Notes: generated by a model from the sequence alone, not told the origin. Shown: positions 14,918 through 24,662, counted from the stretch's first letter. The stretch is 40,705 bases of DNA from Myxococcales bacterium (GCA_003151595.1 PLXW01000157.1:1-40705); one strand, 5' to 3'. Translations and numbers: made by a program.

Positions 14918-17530
14918 ATGGCCGCCGAGCAGACGATTCACCTCGAAAGATACGCACCCGATGCGAAGGCGCTCGTCGCCGGCGCGCAGGCCCTGGCCGA
15001 TGAACGCAAGCACGCGCAGGTAGAGCCGATTCACTTGCTCGCGCGCGCGCTCGATCGCGACGCCGGCGTAGCCGAAGTGCTCAAGCGCGCGGGCGCGGCG
15101 CCGACCGACGTGGCGAGCGAAGCCGAGGCGGCGCTCGGTCGACTGGCGAAGACGGGGACGGGGCTGGCGTATCTGTCGGGGGCCATGCTCGCGCTACTGG
15201 CGCGCGCCGAGAAGGAAGCGGGCCCGAGCGGGACGGTGAACGTCGAGCATCTGCTCAACGCGCTCGTGCAAGAGCTCCGCGGTCCGGCAGCGACGGTGCT
15301 TCAGCAGTTCTCGATCGGGCCGGGCTCGCTCCGCAATCACATGGGGGCGCTTCGAAGCGTGCCGCGCGACGTGCAGGCGGGGCCGGCGTTCGATCGCGGA
15401 TCGTTCACGACCGATCTCGTCGAGCGGGCGCGGCGCGGCGAGTTCGATCCGGTCATCGGGCGCGACGTCGAAGTGCGACGCCTGCTCCAGATCCTGGAGC
15501 GGCGTCACAAGCATCACCCGCTCCTCGTCGGCGAGCCCGGCGTGGGGAAGAGCGCGATCATCAACGCGCTCGCGCAGCGCATCGCCGCGGGCGACGTTCC
15601 TGAGAACCTGAGCAAGCTGGCGATCCTCGAGCTCGACACCGGCGCGCTCGTCGCGGGAGCGCGGTTGCGCGGCGAGATCGAAGAGCGATTGAAGGCGGTG
15701 GTCGCGTCCGTCGCCAAAGGCGGCAAGACCGATCGCGGATCGGACGCGCTCCTCTTCATTCGCGGCGTCGACTCGCTGCTCGGGCAAGGCGCGGCGGGGA
15801 GCGGCGTCGGCGATCTGTTGAAGCCGATCCTCGCGCGCGGCGACGTGCGCATGCTGGCGACGACGACGGCGGAAGGCATTCGCAAGATCCAGGAGAAGGA
15901 CCCGATCCTGCTCCGCCGCTTCACGGTGCTCGGCATCGACGCGCCGACGCCCGACGAGACGATCGAGATCCTCCGCGGCATCGCCACGCGCTACGAGGCG
16001 CATCACAAGGTGCAGATCGGCGACCCGGCCGTCGTGAGCGCGGTGCGTCTCGCCAAGCGGTACTTGCAGGATCGCGCGCTCCCCGACTCGGCGATCGACC
16101 TGCTCGACGAATCGGCGGCGCGAAAGCGCGTGGAGATCGACGGCGTGCCGGCCGAGGTCGACGACGCGATTCGACGCCTCGCTTCGCTGAAGGCGCAGCG
16201 CGCATCGCTGGCCGACGACATCGACGCGATGAGCACCAAGACGCGCGAGCGGATCGACAAGGAGATCGCCGAGCTCGATCCGCAAGTGATCACGATGCGG
16301 CAGCGCATCGAGTCGAAGCGGAGCGTGCTCACGGCGCAGACGGCGCTCGCCCAGGAGCTCGCGCGCTTCGAGACGCAGCTCGCGGAGGCCCGTGAAAAGC
16401 AGGACTTCGCGCGCATCGGCGAGCTGGAGCACGTCGGCATTCCGGAGACGAAGAAGAAGCTCGAAGCGGCGAACGCCGAAGTGAAGAAGGTGCTCGGCGA
16501 CGCGAAGGAGCCGCGCGAGAACAACGTCGTCACCGAAGAAGACGTCGCGGTCGTCATCGGCGAGTGGACCGGGATCCCCGTCGCCAAGATGCTCGAGACC
16601 GAGAGCGACAAGCTCCTCAAGATGGAAGACCGCCTGAGCGCGCGCGTCGTCGGCCAGAGCGAAGCGGTGCGCGCGGTGTCGCGTGCGGTGCGCCGCGGGC
16701 GCGTGGGGCTGCGCGATCCGGGCAAGCCCATCGGCTCGTTCCTCTTCCTCGGGCCGAGCGGCGTGGGGAAGACCGAGCTCGCGAAAGCGTTGGCCGAGTT
16801 CCTCTTCGACGACGAGCAGTCGATGACTCGCCTCGACATGAGCGAGTTCATGGAGAAGCACATGGCGCAGCGCCTCGTCGGCGCGCCGCCGGGGTACGTC
16901 GACAGCGAAGAGGGGGGCTTTCTCACCGAAGCCGTTCGTCGCAAGCCGTACAGCGTTCTGCTCTTCGACGAGGTCGAGAAGGCGCACGCCGACGTCTTCA
17001 ACCTCCTCCTTCAAGTGCTCGACGACGGTCGCCTCACCGACGGCCGCGGGCGCACCGCCGACTTCTCGAACACCGTCGTCGTCATGACGAGCAACATCGG
17101 GTCGAAGCGAATCCTCGACACCGATCCGAAGATGTTCGAGAGCCCCGAAGGGCGCGAAGCGCTGGCCGACGTCCTGCGCGACGAGCTGAAGAACTTCATG
17201 CGCCCCGAGTTTCTGAACCGCATCGACGACGTGGTTCTCTTCCGGCCGCTGTCGAAGGTCGACCTCCGCGGGATCGTCGACATCCAGCTACGACGCCTGG
17301 AGAAGCTCCTGGCCGATCGCGAGCTGCGCCTCTCGCTCGACGACGCCGCGAAGAACGCGCTGGTCGATCTCGGCTACGAGCCGGCGTTCGGCGCGCGCCC
17401 ATTGAAGCGCGCCATCTTGAAGAAGCTGCAAGACCCGCTGGCCGAGGAGATCCTCGCCGGCGGCTACCCCACGGGCGGAACGGTGAACGTCGGGCTCGAC
17501 GGAGAGACCTTCACGTTCAAGAAGGCGTGA
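14918..17530 (+). CDS. clpB: ClpB-type AAA+ disaggregase with degenerate first ATPase domain
   Basis: This is an 870-residue Hsp100 chaperone, which normally threads aggregated proteins through a hexamer with DnaK. The order of parts is the N-domain repeats (1-150), the first ATPase (about 180-390), the coiled-coil middle domain (about 400-530) and the second ATPase (about 545-870). Walker A is intact in both (Lys211 in GEPGVGKSAI; Lys618 in GPSGVGKTEL). The second Walker B is normal (Asp684-Glu685 in LLFDEVEKAH) and the second pore loop keeps Tyr660. In the first domain, however, the Walker B reads LLFIRGVDSLLG, so the Asp-Glu pair is Arg282-Gly283. The pore-loop Tyr of the family's YRG motif is Leu250 (ARLRGEIEER). 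It should still bind but probably not hydrolyse ATP there. It could be a second, specialised ClpB. The ATG is preceded by a TAGGCT hexamer at 14899. Confidence 0.93.
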   Translation: MAAEQTIHLERYAPDAKALVAGAQALADERKHAQVEPIHLLARALDRDAGVAEVLKRAGAAPTDVASEAEAALGRLAKTGTGLAYLSGAMLALLARAEKEAGPSGTVNVEHLLNALVQELRGPAATVLQQFSIGPGSLRNHMGALRSVPRDVQAGPAFDRGSFTTDLVERARRGEFDPVIGRDVEVRRLLQILERRHKHHPLLVGEPGVGKSAIINALAQRIAAGDVPENLSKLAILELDTGALVAGARLRGEIEERLKAVVASVAKGGKTDRGSDALLFIRGVDSLLGQGAAGSGVGDLLKPILARGDVRMLATTTAEGIRKIQEKDPILLRRFTVLGIDAPTPDETIEILRGIATRYEAHHKVQIGDPAVVSAVRLAKRYLQDRALPDSAIDLLDESAARKRVEIDGVPAEVDDAIRRLASLKAQRASLADDIDAMSTKTRERIDKEIAELDPQVITMRQRIESKRSVLTAQTALAQELARFETQLAEAREKQDFARIGELEHVGIPETKKKLEAANAEVKKVLGDAKEPRENNVVTEEDVAVVIGEWTGIPVAKMLETESDKLLKMEDRLSARVVGQSEAVRAVSRAVRRGRVGLRDPGKPIGSFLFLGPSGVGKTELAKALAEFLFDDEQSMTRLDMSEFMEKHMAQRLVGAPPGYVDSEEGGFLTEAVRRKPYSVLLFDEVEKAHADVFNLLLQVLDDGRLTDGRGRTADFSNTVVVMTSNIGSKRILDTDPKMFESPEGREALADVLRDELKNFMRPEFLNRIDDVVLFRPLSKVDLRGIVDIQLRRLEKLLADRELRLSLDDAAKNALVDLGYEPAFGARPLKRAILKKLQDPLAEEILAGGYPTGGTVNVGLDGETFTFKKA

Positions 17531-17538
17531 GCGCTCCC

Positions 17539-19005
17539 ATGCACGTGCACCTCGTGGGCGTGTCGGGGACGGGGATGGGGTCGCTCGCGATCTTGCTGCG
17601 CGAGGCGGGGCACGACGTGAGCGGATCGGACGTGGCGTTCGATCCGCCGATCGGACCGGAGCTCGAAGCGGCGGGGGTGAAGTGCCTTCGTGGATGGGAC
17701 GCGAAGAACCTGGAGCCGCGGCCGGATCTCGTCGTCGTGGGGAACGTGATTCGGAGAGACAACGCCGAGGCCGTCGCCGCCGAGTCGATGTCGCTCTCGC
17801 GAACGAGCATGTCGCGCGCGCTGCGCGATCAGTTTCTCGTCGGGCGAAAGCCGCTGATCGTCGCCGGCACGCACGGCAAGACGACGACCGCGACGATGTG
17901 CGCGCACGTCCTCCGCGCGGCCGACCGCGATCCGGGTTGGTTCATCGGCGGCGTGCCGCGCGGCCTGCCGGCGGGCGCGGCGATCGGGTCGACGAAACGC
18001 AAAGTGCTCGCCGGCAGCGCGCCCGCTTCTCCGTTCGTCATCGAAGGCGACGAGTACGACGACGTGTACTGGAGCAAGCGACCGAAGTTCCTCGACTACG
18101 TCGGCGTGGGCCCCGACGACGTGGCGATCGTGACGAGCGTCGAGCTCGATCACATCGACGTGTACGCGAACGAAGAAGCGTACGAAGCGGCGTTCCGCGC
18201 CTTCGTGCGCGCCGTCCCCGAGCGCGGGCTGGTGGTCGTCGATGCGCGCGCGGCTCGCGCGAGAGCGATAGCGCTCGAGGAAGCAAAAGCGCGCGTCGTG
18301 TTCTACGGGCTCGACGGCGACGACACGGGCGACGTGACGCCGACGTGGTCGGGCGCGATGGCGGCGAACGACGCGAACGGGAACGCGCAGTTCGATCTGT
18401 TCGCCGGCGGGGTGTCATGCGGCAGGTACGCGCTTCGCGTGCCGGGCGCGCACAACGTTCGGAACGCGATCGCGACGATCGCCGCGTGCGCCGAGGGGTT
18501 CGGCGTCGACGTGCGCGGAACGCGGAGCGCGCTGGCCACGTTCGAAGGAGTGAAGCGCAGGCAAGAGCTCCTCGGTGAGCCGGGCGGCGTGTACGTGTAC
18601 GACGACTTCGCGCACCATCCGACGGCAGTCGACGAGACGCTTCGCGCGCTCCGCGGGCGCCATCCGAAGGGAGCGCTCTGGGCGATCTTCGAGCCGCGGA
18701 GCGCGACCGCGTGTCGCGCGCTTCATCAGCGCGAGTACGCGCGCGCATTCGAAGCGGCGGACCACGTGATCTTCGCGCCGCTCGGTCGCGCGAACATCCC
18801 CGAAGGGGAACGGCTCGACCTGGCCAAACTCGCGCACGAGCTGGGAGAGCGGAAGGCTTCGCTCGCGAGCGGCGTCGACGAGATCCTCGAGCGCGTCACG
18901 CGCGAGGCGCGCTCCGGCGACACCGTGGCCATCCTCTCCAACGGCACCTTCGGTGATCTCCACGCACGACTCGTCGCGTCGCTCGCCGCTCGAGGTGCGC
19001 CGTGA
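17539..19005 (+). CDS. mpl: UDP-N-acetylmuramate:tripeptide ligase (Mpl)
   Basis: This is a 488-residue Mur-ligase-family enzyme that attaches the recycled peptide L-Ala-gamma-D-Glu-meso-DAP to UDP-MurNAc in peptidoglycan recycling. The N-terminal Rossmann motif is MHVHLVGVSGTGMGSLA. The ATP-binding P-loop is AGTHGKTTTA with Lys114. EGDEYDD and SVELDHIDVY belong to the central domain, HNVRNAIA to the ligase core, and YDDFAHHPTAV is the C-terminal-domain signature. The NDxNG region and DEYDD loop fit Mpl better than MurC. The ATG lies 8 bp after the clpB stop, and the stop overlaps the next start, so it is the middle gene of a probable clpB-mpl-IMPase operon. The much longer frame starting inside clpB is an out-of-frame artefact. 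Confidence 0.9.
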   Translation: MHVHLVGVSGTGMGSLAILLREAGHDVSGSDVAFDPPIGPELEAAGVKCLRGWDAKNLEPRPDLVVVGNVIRRDNAEAVAAESMSLSRTSMSRALRDQFLVGRKPLIVAGTHGKTTTATMCAHVLRAADRDPGWFIGGVPRGLPAGAAIGSTKRKVLAGSAPASPFVIEGDEYDDVYWSKRPKFLDYVGVGPDDVAIVTSVELDHIDVYANEEAYEAAFRAFVRAVPERGLVVVDARAARARAIALEEAKARVVFYGLDGDDTGDVTPTWSGAMAANDANGNAQFDLFAGGVSCGRYALRVPGAHNVRNAIATIAACAEGFGVDVRGTRSALATFEGVKRRQELLGEPGGVYVYDDFAHHPTAVDETLRALRGRHPKGALWAIFEPRSATACRALHQREYARAFEAADHVIFAPLGRANIPEGERLDLAKLAHELGERKASLASGVDEILERVTREARSGDTVAILSNGTFGDLHARLVASLAARGAP

Positions 19006-19850
19006 CGCACGAGTCGCTCGCCACGCTCGAAGGGCGCGAGCACTTCCTCGGCATCGCGCTCTCGGCCGCGCGCGAGGCCGCAACGTTCGTGCACGCGGGG
19101 TGGCGCAACCATCCGCACGTCGAGCACAAGGGGCGGGTCGATCTCGTCACGCAGTTCGATCGCGACAGCGAGCGCATGCTCCGCGAGCACCTCACCCGCG
19201 AGACGCCGTTCCCCGTCGTCGGCGAAGAACAAGGGGGCGATCGCGCGACCGGCGAGCACGACGCCACCTGGTTCGTCGACCCCATCGACGGCACCACGAA
19301 CTTCGTCCACGGCCACCCGTTCTATTGCGTGGCCATCGGGCTCCTGGCCGACGGGCTCCCGGTCGTCGGCGCGATCGTCGCGCCGGCGCTCGGCGTCGAA
19401 TGGAGAGGCGTCGCCGGAGGTGAGGCAAAACGCAACGGCGCGTTGTGCCGCGTCAGCACAGTGGGCCGATTCACCGACGCGCTCCTGGCCACCGGCTTTC
19501 CGTACGACCGCTCGACGAGCGACGACAACAACTTCGACGCCTTCGTCACCATCAAGCGAAAGTGCCAGGCGGTGCGTCGTTGCGGTTCCGCCGCCCTGGA
19601 TCTCTGCCTCGTCGCCGACGGCACGTACGACGGCTACTGGGAGAAGAAGCTCGCGCCGTGGGACTGCATCGCGGGCGCGGCGATCGTGCTCGCGGCGGGC
19701 GGGCGACTCTCCGACTACGCCGGCAACCAGGCCGACCTCTTGAGCGGCCAGCTCCTGGCGACGAACGGCGCGATCCACGACGCGCTCGTCGACGAGCTCC
19801 AGAAGGTGCCGTCCTCGCACTTTCCGCCCACGCCGCGCTACCGACGCTGA
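19002..19850 (+). CDS. Inositol monophosphatase family protein
   Basis: This 282-residue enzyme of the SuhB/inositol-1-phosphatase family is a Mg-dependent phosphomonoesterase. The metal-binding motifs are complete: GEEQGG with Glu75/Glu76, WFVDPIDGTTNF with Asp93 and Asp96, and PWDCIAGAAIV with Asp221. The GTG start shares GTGA with the mpl stop, so translation is coupled. The substrate could be inositol phosphate, histidinol phosphate or 3'-phosphoadenosine phosphate; family members cannot be told apart by motif alone. The GGDRATGE loop and HGHPFYCVAIGL favour the inositol-phosphatase branch. Confidence 0.9.
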   Translation: MTHESLATLEGREHFLGIALSAAREAATFVHAGWRNHPHVEHKGRVDLVTQFDRDSERMLREHLTRETPFPVVGEEQGGDRATGEHDATWFVDPIDGTTNFVHGHPFYCVAIGLLADGLPVVGAIVAPALGVEWRGVAGGEAKRNGALCRVSTVGRFTDALLATGFPYDRSTSDDNNFDAFVTIKRKCQAVRRCGSAALDLCLVADGTYDGYWEKKLAPWDCIAGAAIVLAAGGRLSDYAGNQADLLSGQLLATNGAIHDALVDELQKVPSSHFPPTPRYRR

Positions 19851-19891
19851 CCGCGCGTGGCTCGCTTGTTGCGGAGTGATCGCGCACGGCC

Positions 19892-20698
19892 ATGCGTGTC
19901 GCTCACTTGTCCGACGTCCACGTGCTCGAACGCCGACAGCCTGTCGGTGGTGGCGACGGCGAGGGCTACACGCTCCGCACGCGCCTCGTGAGCTACGCGC
20001 GTTCGTTTGCGCCCGAGGCGCGCGTGGAAAAGCTCCGCCGTTCGCTCGCCGCGGCGCGTGGGAGCGGCGCGTCACACATCGTCATCTCCGGTGACCTCAC
20101 CGAGATCGGCAACGAGGCTCAGTTCGAAGTATTCGCCGAGACACTCCACGACTCGAAGATCACACCGAGCAGCGTCACGCTCGTGCCCGGCAATCACGAC
20201 GCTTACACGTCGGAGTCGTCCTGGTCGCGCGCCATGTCGGGACCGCTCGCGCCGTTCGCAGAGAGCAGCGCGGGCGAAGCGGGCAAGGTGGTCGATCGTG
20301 GAGAGGTCGCGTTCATGCCGATCGACGCCTCGTGCTTCCAGTCGATCACGCGCGCCGGCGGAGAGATCACGCGCGTCGTCACCGACGCCGTCGAGGAGCG
20401 CCTTCGCGATCCGGCACTGCAGCGAAAGACGATCGTGCTCGTGCTCCACCATCCGCCGTTCGCGCCGCGCGGTCGCATGTCGTCGTGGGTCGATGGGCTT
20501 CGCGGGTCGACGCGCTTGCTCGAGATCGTGCAGAGGCACGCGAACGTGCAGGTGCTTCACGGTCATCTGCACAAGGCGGTCGATTGCTTCGCGGGAGGGT
20601 GTCGAATCTTCGGCGCGCCGGCGGTGGTGGACGATCGCGAGAGCGCGCGGGTGCGCGTCTACGAGTTGAAGAGCGGCGTGTTCGAAGCGGCGGCGTGA
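19892..20698 (+). CDS. Calcineurin-like metallophosphoesterase
   Basis: This is a 268-residue dinuclear-metal phosphoesterase related to CpdA-type cyclic-nucleotide phosphodiesterases. All metal-ligand motifs are visible: Asp8 and His10 in LSDVHV, Asp68 in SGDLTE, Asn101-His102 in GNHDAY, His in LVLHHPPF, and His225/His227 in HGHLHK. The N-terminus (MRVAHLSDVHV) leaves no room for a signal peptide, so the enzyme is cytoplasmic. It lies 41 bp after the IMPase gene and may be part of the same transcript. Its 3' end is 7 bp from the convergent kinase gene, without a terminator hairpin. The natural substrate is not evident. Confidence 0.87.
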   Translation: MRVAHLSDVHVLERRQPVGGGDGEGYTLRTRLVSYARSFAPEARVEKLRRSLAAARGSGASHIVISGDLTEIGNEAQFEVFAETLHDSKITPSSVTLVPGNHDAYTSESSWSRAMSGPLAPFAESSAGEAGKVVDRGEVAFMPIDASCFQSITRAGGEITRVVTDAVEERLRDPALQRKTIVLVLHHPPFAPRGRMSSWVDGLRGSTRLLEIVQRHANVQVLHGHLHKAVDCFAGGCRIFGAPAVVDDRESARVRVYELKSGVFEAAA

Positions 20699-20705
20699 AG
20701 CCCGC

Positions 20706-23700
20706 TCAACTCGCGGTCGCTCGCAGCGCAGCCTCCGCGTCCTCCGCGGCCAGCTTGTTCCCCGCGTCCACTGCGATCGCCCGCAGCTTCTCGTACTCCA
20801 CGCGCGCACCCGCCACGTCGCCACGACGCTGAAGCAGCTGCGCGAGGAGCGATCGTCCGCTGATGACGTCCCAGGTGAAGTCGTTCGCTTCCGCGTAGCG
20901 AATCCCCTGACCGAGCGTCTTCTCGGCGTCGGCGTCCCCCTTCAGCGCGTCGAGGAACGCGAGGAACATCCGATTGTGGCTCGCGAGGCGCTCGTACCCG
21001 GCCTCGTCGCACAGCGCGAGCGACTGCTGGATCGCACCGTACGCGCGCGCGAAGTCTTCGAGTCGCACGAGCAGATCGCCCAGGTTGTGCAGGTTCACCG
21101 CGACCTCGTACGTGAGCCCCAGCGCGCGGGCCTTGTCGATCGCGCGCTCGGTCGCCGCAGCCGAAGCGCGGAAGTCGCGGGCGAAATATTCGATGAGGCC
21201 GTGGAGCTTCTCGCGCTCGCACTGCGCGGTGGCGTCGTTCGGAAGAATCGCCTCGGCCTTCGCCAGGTACGAGAGGGCGACGCGACGATCGCCCATCGCC
21301 GCGTGCCCTTGCGCCAGGCCGATGTAGACCTTGTGCTCGTCGTTCTTGTCGCCGCCGGTCGTCGCCAGGTGCTGCAGCCGCTCGAGCGTCTCCAGGCTTC
21401 GCTTGAAGTCCCCTTGGCGGCTCGCTTGCTCCGAATACGAGACGAGCACCGCCTTCAGCTGCGCTTCATCGCCGTGGGCCAGCTTCTCCGCTTCGTCGAA
21501 GCGCGCGCGCGCCAGATCGAACCGGTGGAGCGCGCCCAGGATTCGCCCGGCGTCGACGCGCGCCTTCACGCGCGTCGCGACGTCCGCCGTCTCGTCGAGC
21601 CGCGCGATCAACCGATCGCACATCTCCTGCGCCTCGGGGAGCGAGCGTACGAGGCGCACGGCGGTCGCCAGCCCGTCGAGCCACGACGCCAGCGTCTTCG
21701 CGTCGCGGGTGGTGACGTTCGCGAGATCGATCCCTCGCGCATAGTCGCGCGCCGCCGCTTCCAGCTGCCCACTCTCCAGCCGACGCGCCGCGCTCATCGT
21801 GAAGAAAGTCGCCGCGCGATCGCGGTCGCCGGCTTCGTAATAGTGCGCGGCCAGGCGGTCCGACTGCTCGCCCATCTTGTCGCCGAGCACCACTTCGAGC
21901 GCGTGCGCCGCCGCCGCGTGCATCTCGCGCGACGCCTCCAAGGTGAGCGCATCGACGACGACCTCACGCACGATCGGCGACGTGAACCGCAGGCGCGATG
22001 GCCCCACGTGCGCCAGAAAATCACGCGCCTCGAGCGTCGCCAGTGATCGCTCGAGCGTCACCATCGGCTGCCCGACCATCTGCGCGAGCACGCCGGCGTC
22101 GACCGGATCGCCCAGCACAGCGGCCGCTTGAAGCGTCGCCTTGTCGTGCCCGGCGAGGCGCGACACCCGCGACGCCACGAGCCCTCGCAACGTCTTCGGC
22201 AGCGCGAGGTCTTGCCCAACGAGCTTCATTGTGACGACCTTCTTCTCGGCCACCGTCACCGCGCGCGCATCGACGAGCCCCTTCAACACCTCTTCGATGA
22301 ACTGCGGATGCCCGCCCGCGCGCTCGCGCACGAACCTCACGAGATCGTCCGGCGCGCGCTCCACGCCGAGGCGCAGCGCGACGAGCCGCTCCACCGACTC
22401 GGCGTCGAGATCGCCCAGCTCGAGCCCCGAGTGCGACACGAGCTTCTCGAGCGGGTGCGTGAACCCCGCGCGCGCCGCGAAGGCCAGGACGACGCGTGCA
22501 TTCTGCAAGCGCTGGAACACCGACTCGAGCACGAGGAAGCTGTCGGCATCCATCGCGTGCGCCGCGTCCCACGCGAAGAGGTGCGGGCGGTCGTCGCACA
22601 GGCTCACGATCATCCTCGCGAGCGCATTCCGGAGCGGCCCCTTCGCGTCCGTCGTTCGACGCGGCACGCTGGCGCCGAGCGCGGCAAGCACCGCGCCGAC
22701 CTCCTCGTCGTGCAACCCGAGCGCGCGCAAGCGCGGCTGCACGGCGACGATTCGCTCGTTCGCGTCCCCTTCGGCCACGCCACACAGCGTCTGCAGCATC
22801 GCCGCGATCCCCGACTGCGGGAGCTCGCGTCCGCGCGGTGGGCAGGTGCACAGGTAGAAGCCGACGTTGTAGCTCCCCTTTCGAAGCCGGCGTTCGACCT
22901 CATAGAGGAGGCGCGTCTTGCCGACGCCGTGGTCGCCGCGGATCGTGAGCACGCGCCCTTGCCGTCGCGTGCTGGCGGCGAGCACCTCGCCGATGACGCG
23001 CAGCTCGTCTTTTCGTCCGACGAACCGCCCGAACGTCTCCGCCGGCCCGCGCACGTCTTTCACCAGCGCCGCCTGCATCGACGCTTCTTTGCCTTCGCCG
23101 ATCGGCTCGAACGAGAAGAGGTTCTTCAGCGGACGGAGCGCCGTCGCCGAGACCGCGCACCGCCCTTCCCTCATTCGCGCCAGCTCGCGCGCCGTGGCGA
23201 CGAGGCCGCTGAGACGCTCGTCGTCGGTCGGCTCGCCGTCGTTCGACACATGGATGCGCGCGGTGTGCACGCCCGCGCTGGCGAGGCGCGGCCCTTCGAG
23301 CGCACGCAACGCGACGAGCGCGCAGCGGGTCGCGATCTCCGTGTCGCGCCCGTCGGGATCGTCGAGGCCGAAGAGCGCCGTGAGCTGCTCGGGATCGCGC
23401 CGCATCACGCGACCGCCGTAGCGCCGCACGATCTCGTCCGCCTTGTTCCCCTGACCATCGGCGTCGCGCACCGGAAACTCGATCACCAGCGCCGTCACCT
23501 CGCGCCGCTCGCCCATCTCGGCCGCGCGATCGATGGCGACGTACCGCACCCCCGTCTCGATGCGCGACACGCTCGACGCGAACCGCGACGTCGGCACCTC
23601 CACCGGCGTCCGCTCGACGGAGGCCGGCGCGATGTCGCGATCCATCAGATTGGGCATCACCGGCGGCGACAGCGTGTCGTCGGTCGCCCGGAACCGCGCG

Positions 23701-24662
23701 ACGAACTCGGCCAGGTCGTGCGCGCCGTAACGCCGCCCTTGCGCGTACAGGAACGCGACGAGCGCCTCGTACATCTTGCCGGCGTCCTGGAAGCGCTGCG
23801 CCGGATCCTTGGCCATCGCCGTGGCCATGATGGCCACGAGCTCGGCGGGCGCGTCGGGTCGCAGGAGCTCGGCGGGCGGGAACTCGCACGCTTGCACGCG
23901 GCGAAGCGTCTCGAACGTCGTCGGCGCGCTGAACGGGTTCACCCCCGCCACACATTCGTACAGGATGATCCCGAGCGAGAAGAGATCGCTCCGCGCGTCG
24001 ACGACCTCACCACGCGCCTGCTCGGGGCTCATGTACCCGAACTTCCCCTGGAGCTTTCGCTGGTGCGTGTCGCCGGAGTCTTGCTGCTCGAGCGCGCCGC
24101 GCGCCTTGGCGATCCCGAAGTCGGTGACCTTCACCTCGCCTTCGAGCGAAAGGAGAACGTTCTGCGGGCTCACGTCGCGGTGCACGATGTTGAGCGCGCG
24201 GAGCTGCTCGTCGCGGCGGCGATGCGCGTGGTCGAGCCCCTTGGCGACCTCGGCGGCGATGAAGACGCACATGTCGATCGGCAACGGCACGTGGCTCTTG
24301 CGGACGCGCGAGAGGAGCGTCGCGAGATCGAACCCGTGCACGTACTCCATCGCCATGTAGTAGGCGCCGGCCTCGACGCTCTTGATGGCGTCGACGGGAG
24401 ACGCCGACGGCTCGCCGACGGGCGCGATGCCGAGGTCGAACACCTGCACGATGTTCGCGTGCGAGAGGCGCACGGCGAGCTTGGCTTCGTGGACGAAGAG
24501 GTCGACGAACTCTTTGCTCTTCGCGAGCTCGGGAAGGATTCGTTTGATGACGACGACCTTCTCGAACCCTTCGACGCCGTAGCTCTTGGCCTTGAAGACC
24601 TCGGCCATGCCCCCTTGGCCGAGGCGCTCCAAGAGACGGTAACGACCGAACGAGGTCGTCAC
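20706..24662 (-). CDS. Ser/Thr kinase - cyclase-like - AAA ATPase - TPR fusion protein
   Basis: This is a 1318-residue multidomain signalling protein. I start it at GTG 24662 (VTTSFGRYRLLERLG), next to the kinase glycine loop; the longer frame adds 37 unconserved residues. The kinase domain occupies about 5-285, with catalytic Lys40 in VVIKRI, HRDVSPQN with Asp163, TDFG with Asp181, and YMSPEQA. Residues about 395-545 resemble a class III cyclase homology domain (REVTALVIEF; IVRRYGGRV; TALFGL), but the two metal-binding Asp positions are not Asp, so it is probably catalytically dead. Residues about 555-900 form an AAA/STAND-type ATPase (GRFVGRKDEL; Walker A GDHGVGKTRL with Lys582). Residues about 950-1318 are TPR repeats. 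This is an ATP-dependent sensor or scaffold kinase; ligand and targets are unknown. Confidence 0.88.
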   Translation of the reverse strand: MTTSFGRYRLLERLGQGGMAEVFKAKSYGVEGFEKVVVIKRILPELAKSKEFVDLFVHEAKLAVRLSHANIVQVFDLGIAPVGEPSASPVDAIKSVEAGAYYMAMEYVHGFDLATLLSRVRKSHVPLPIDMCVFIAAEVAKGLDHAHRRRDEQLRALNIVHRDVSPQNVLLSLEGEVKVTDFGIAKARGALEQQDSGDTHQRKLQGKFGYMSPEQARGEVVDARSDLFSLGIILYECVAGVNPFSAPTTFETLRRVQACEFPPAELLRPDAPAELVAIMATAMAKDPAQRFQDAGKMYEALVAFLYAQGRRYGAHDLAEFVARFRATDDTLSPPVMPNLMDRDIAPASVERTPVEVPTSRFASSVSRIETGVRYVAIDRAAEMGERREVTALVIEFPVRDADGQGNKADEIVRRYGGRVMRRDPEQLTALFGLDDPDGRDTEIATRCALVALRALEGPRLASAGVHTARIHVSNDGEPTDDERLSGLVATARELARMREGRCAVSATALRPLKNLFSFEPIGEGKEASMQAALVKDVRGPAETFGRFVGRKDELRVIGEVLAASTRRQGRVLTIRGDHGVGKTRLLYEVERRLRKGSYNVGFYLCTCPPRGRELPQSGIAAMLQTLCGVAEGDANERIVAVQPRLRALGLHDEEVGAVLAALGASVPRRTTDAKGPLRNALARMIVSLCDDRPHLFAWDAAHAMDADSFLVLESVFQRLQNARVVLAFAARAGFTHPLEKLVSHSGLELGDLDAESVERLVALRLGVERAPDDLVRFVRERAGGHPQFIEEVLKGLVDARAVTVAEKKVVTMKLVGQDLALPKTLRGLVASRVSRLAGHDKATLQAAAVLGDPVDAGVLAQMVGQPMVTLERSLATLEARDFLAHVGPSRLRFTSPIVREVVVDALTLEASREMHAAAAHALEVVLGDKMGEQSDRLAAHYYEAGDRDRAATFFTMSAARRLESGQLEAAARDYARGIDLANVTTRDAKTLASWLDGLATAVRLVRSLPEAQEMCDRLIARLDETADVATRVKARVDAGRILGALHRFDLARARFDEAEKLAHGDEAQLKAVLVSYSEQASRQGDFKRSLETLERLQHLATTGGDKNDEHKVYIGLAQGHAAMGDRRVALSYLAKAEAILPNDATAQCEREKLHGLIEYFARDFRASAAATERAIDKARALGLTYEVAVNLHNLGDLLVRLEDFARAYGAIQQSLALCDEAGYERLASHNRMFLAFLDALKGDADAEKTLGQGIRYAEANDFTWDVISGRSLLAQLLQRRGDVAGARVEYEKLRAIAVDAGNKLAAEDAEAALRATAS

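Noticed and set aside
15194..17014. 606-codon minus-strand frame opposite clpB
   Set aside because: It lies wholly within clpB and has shadow composition. ClpB motifs confirm the plus strand.
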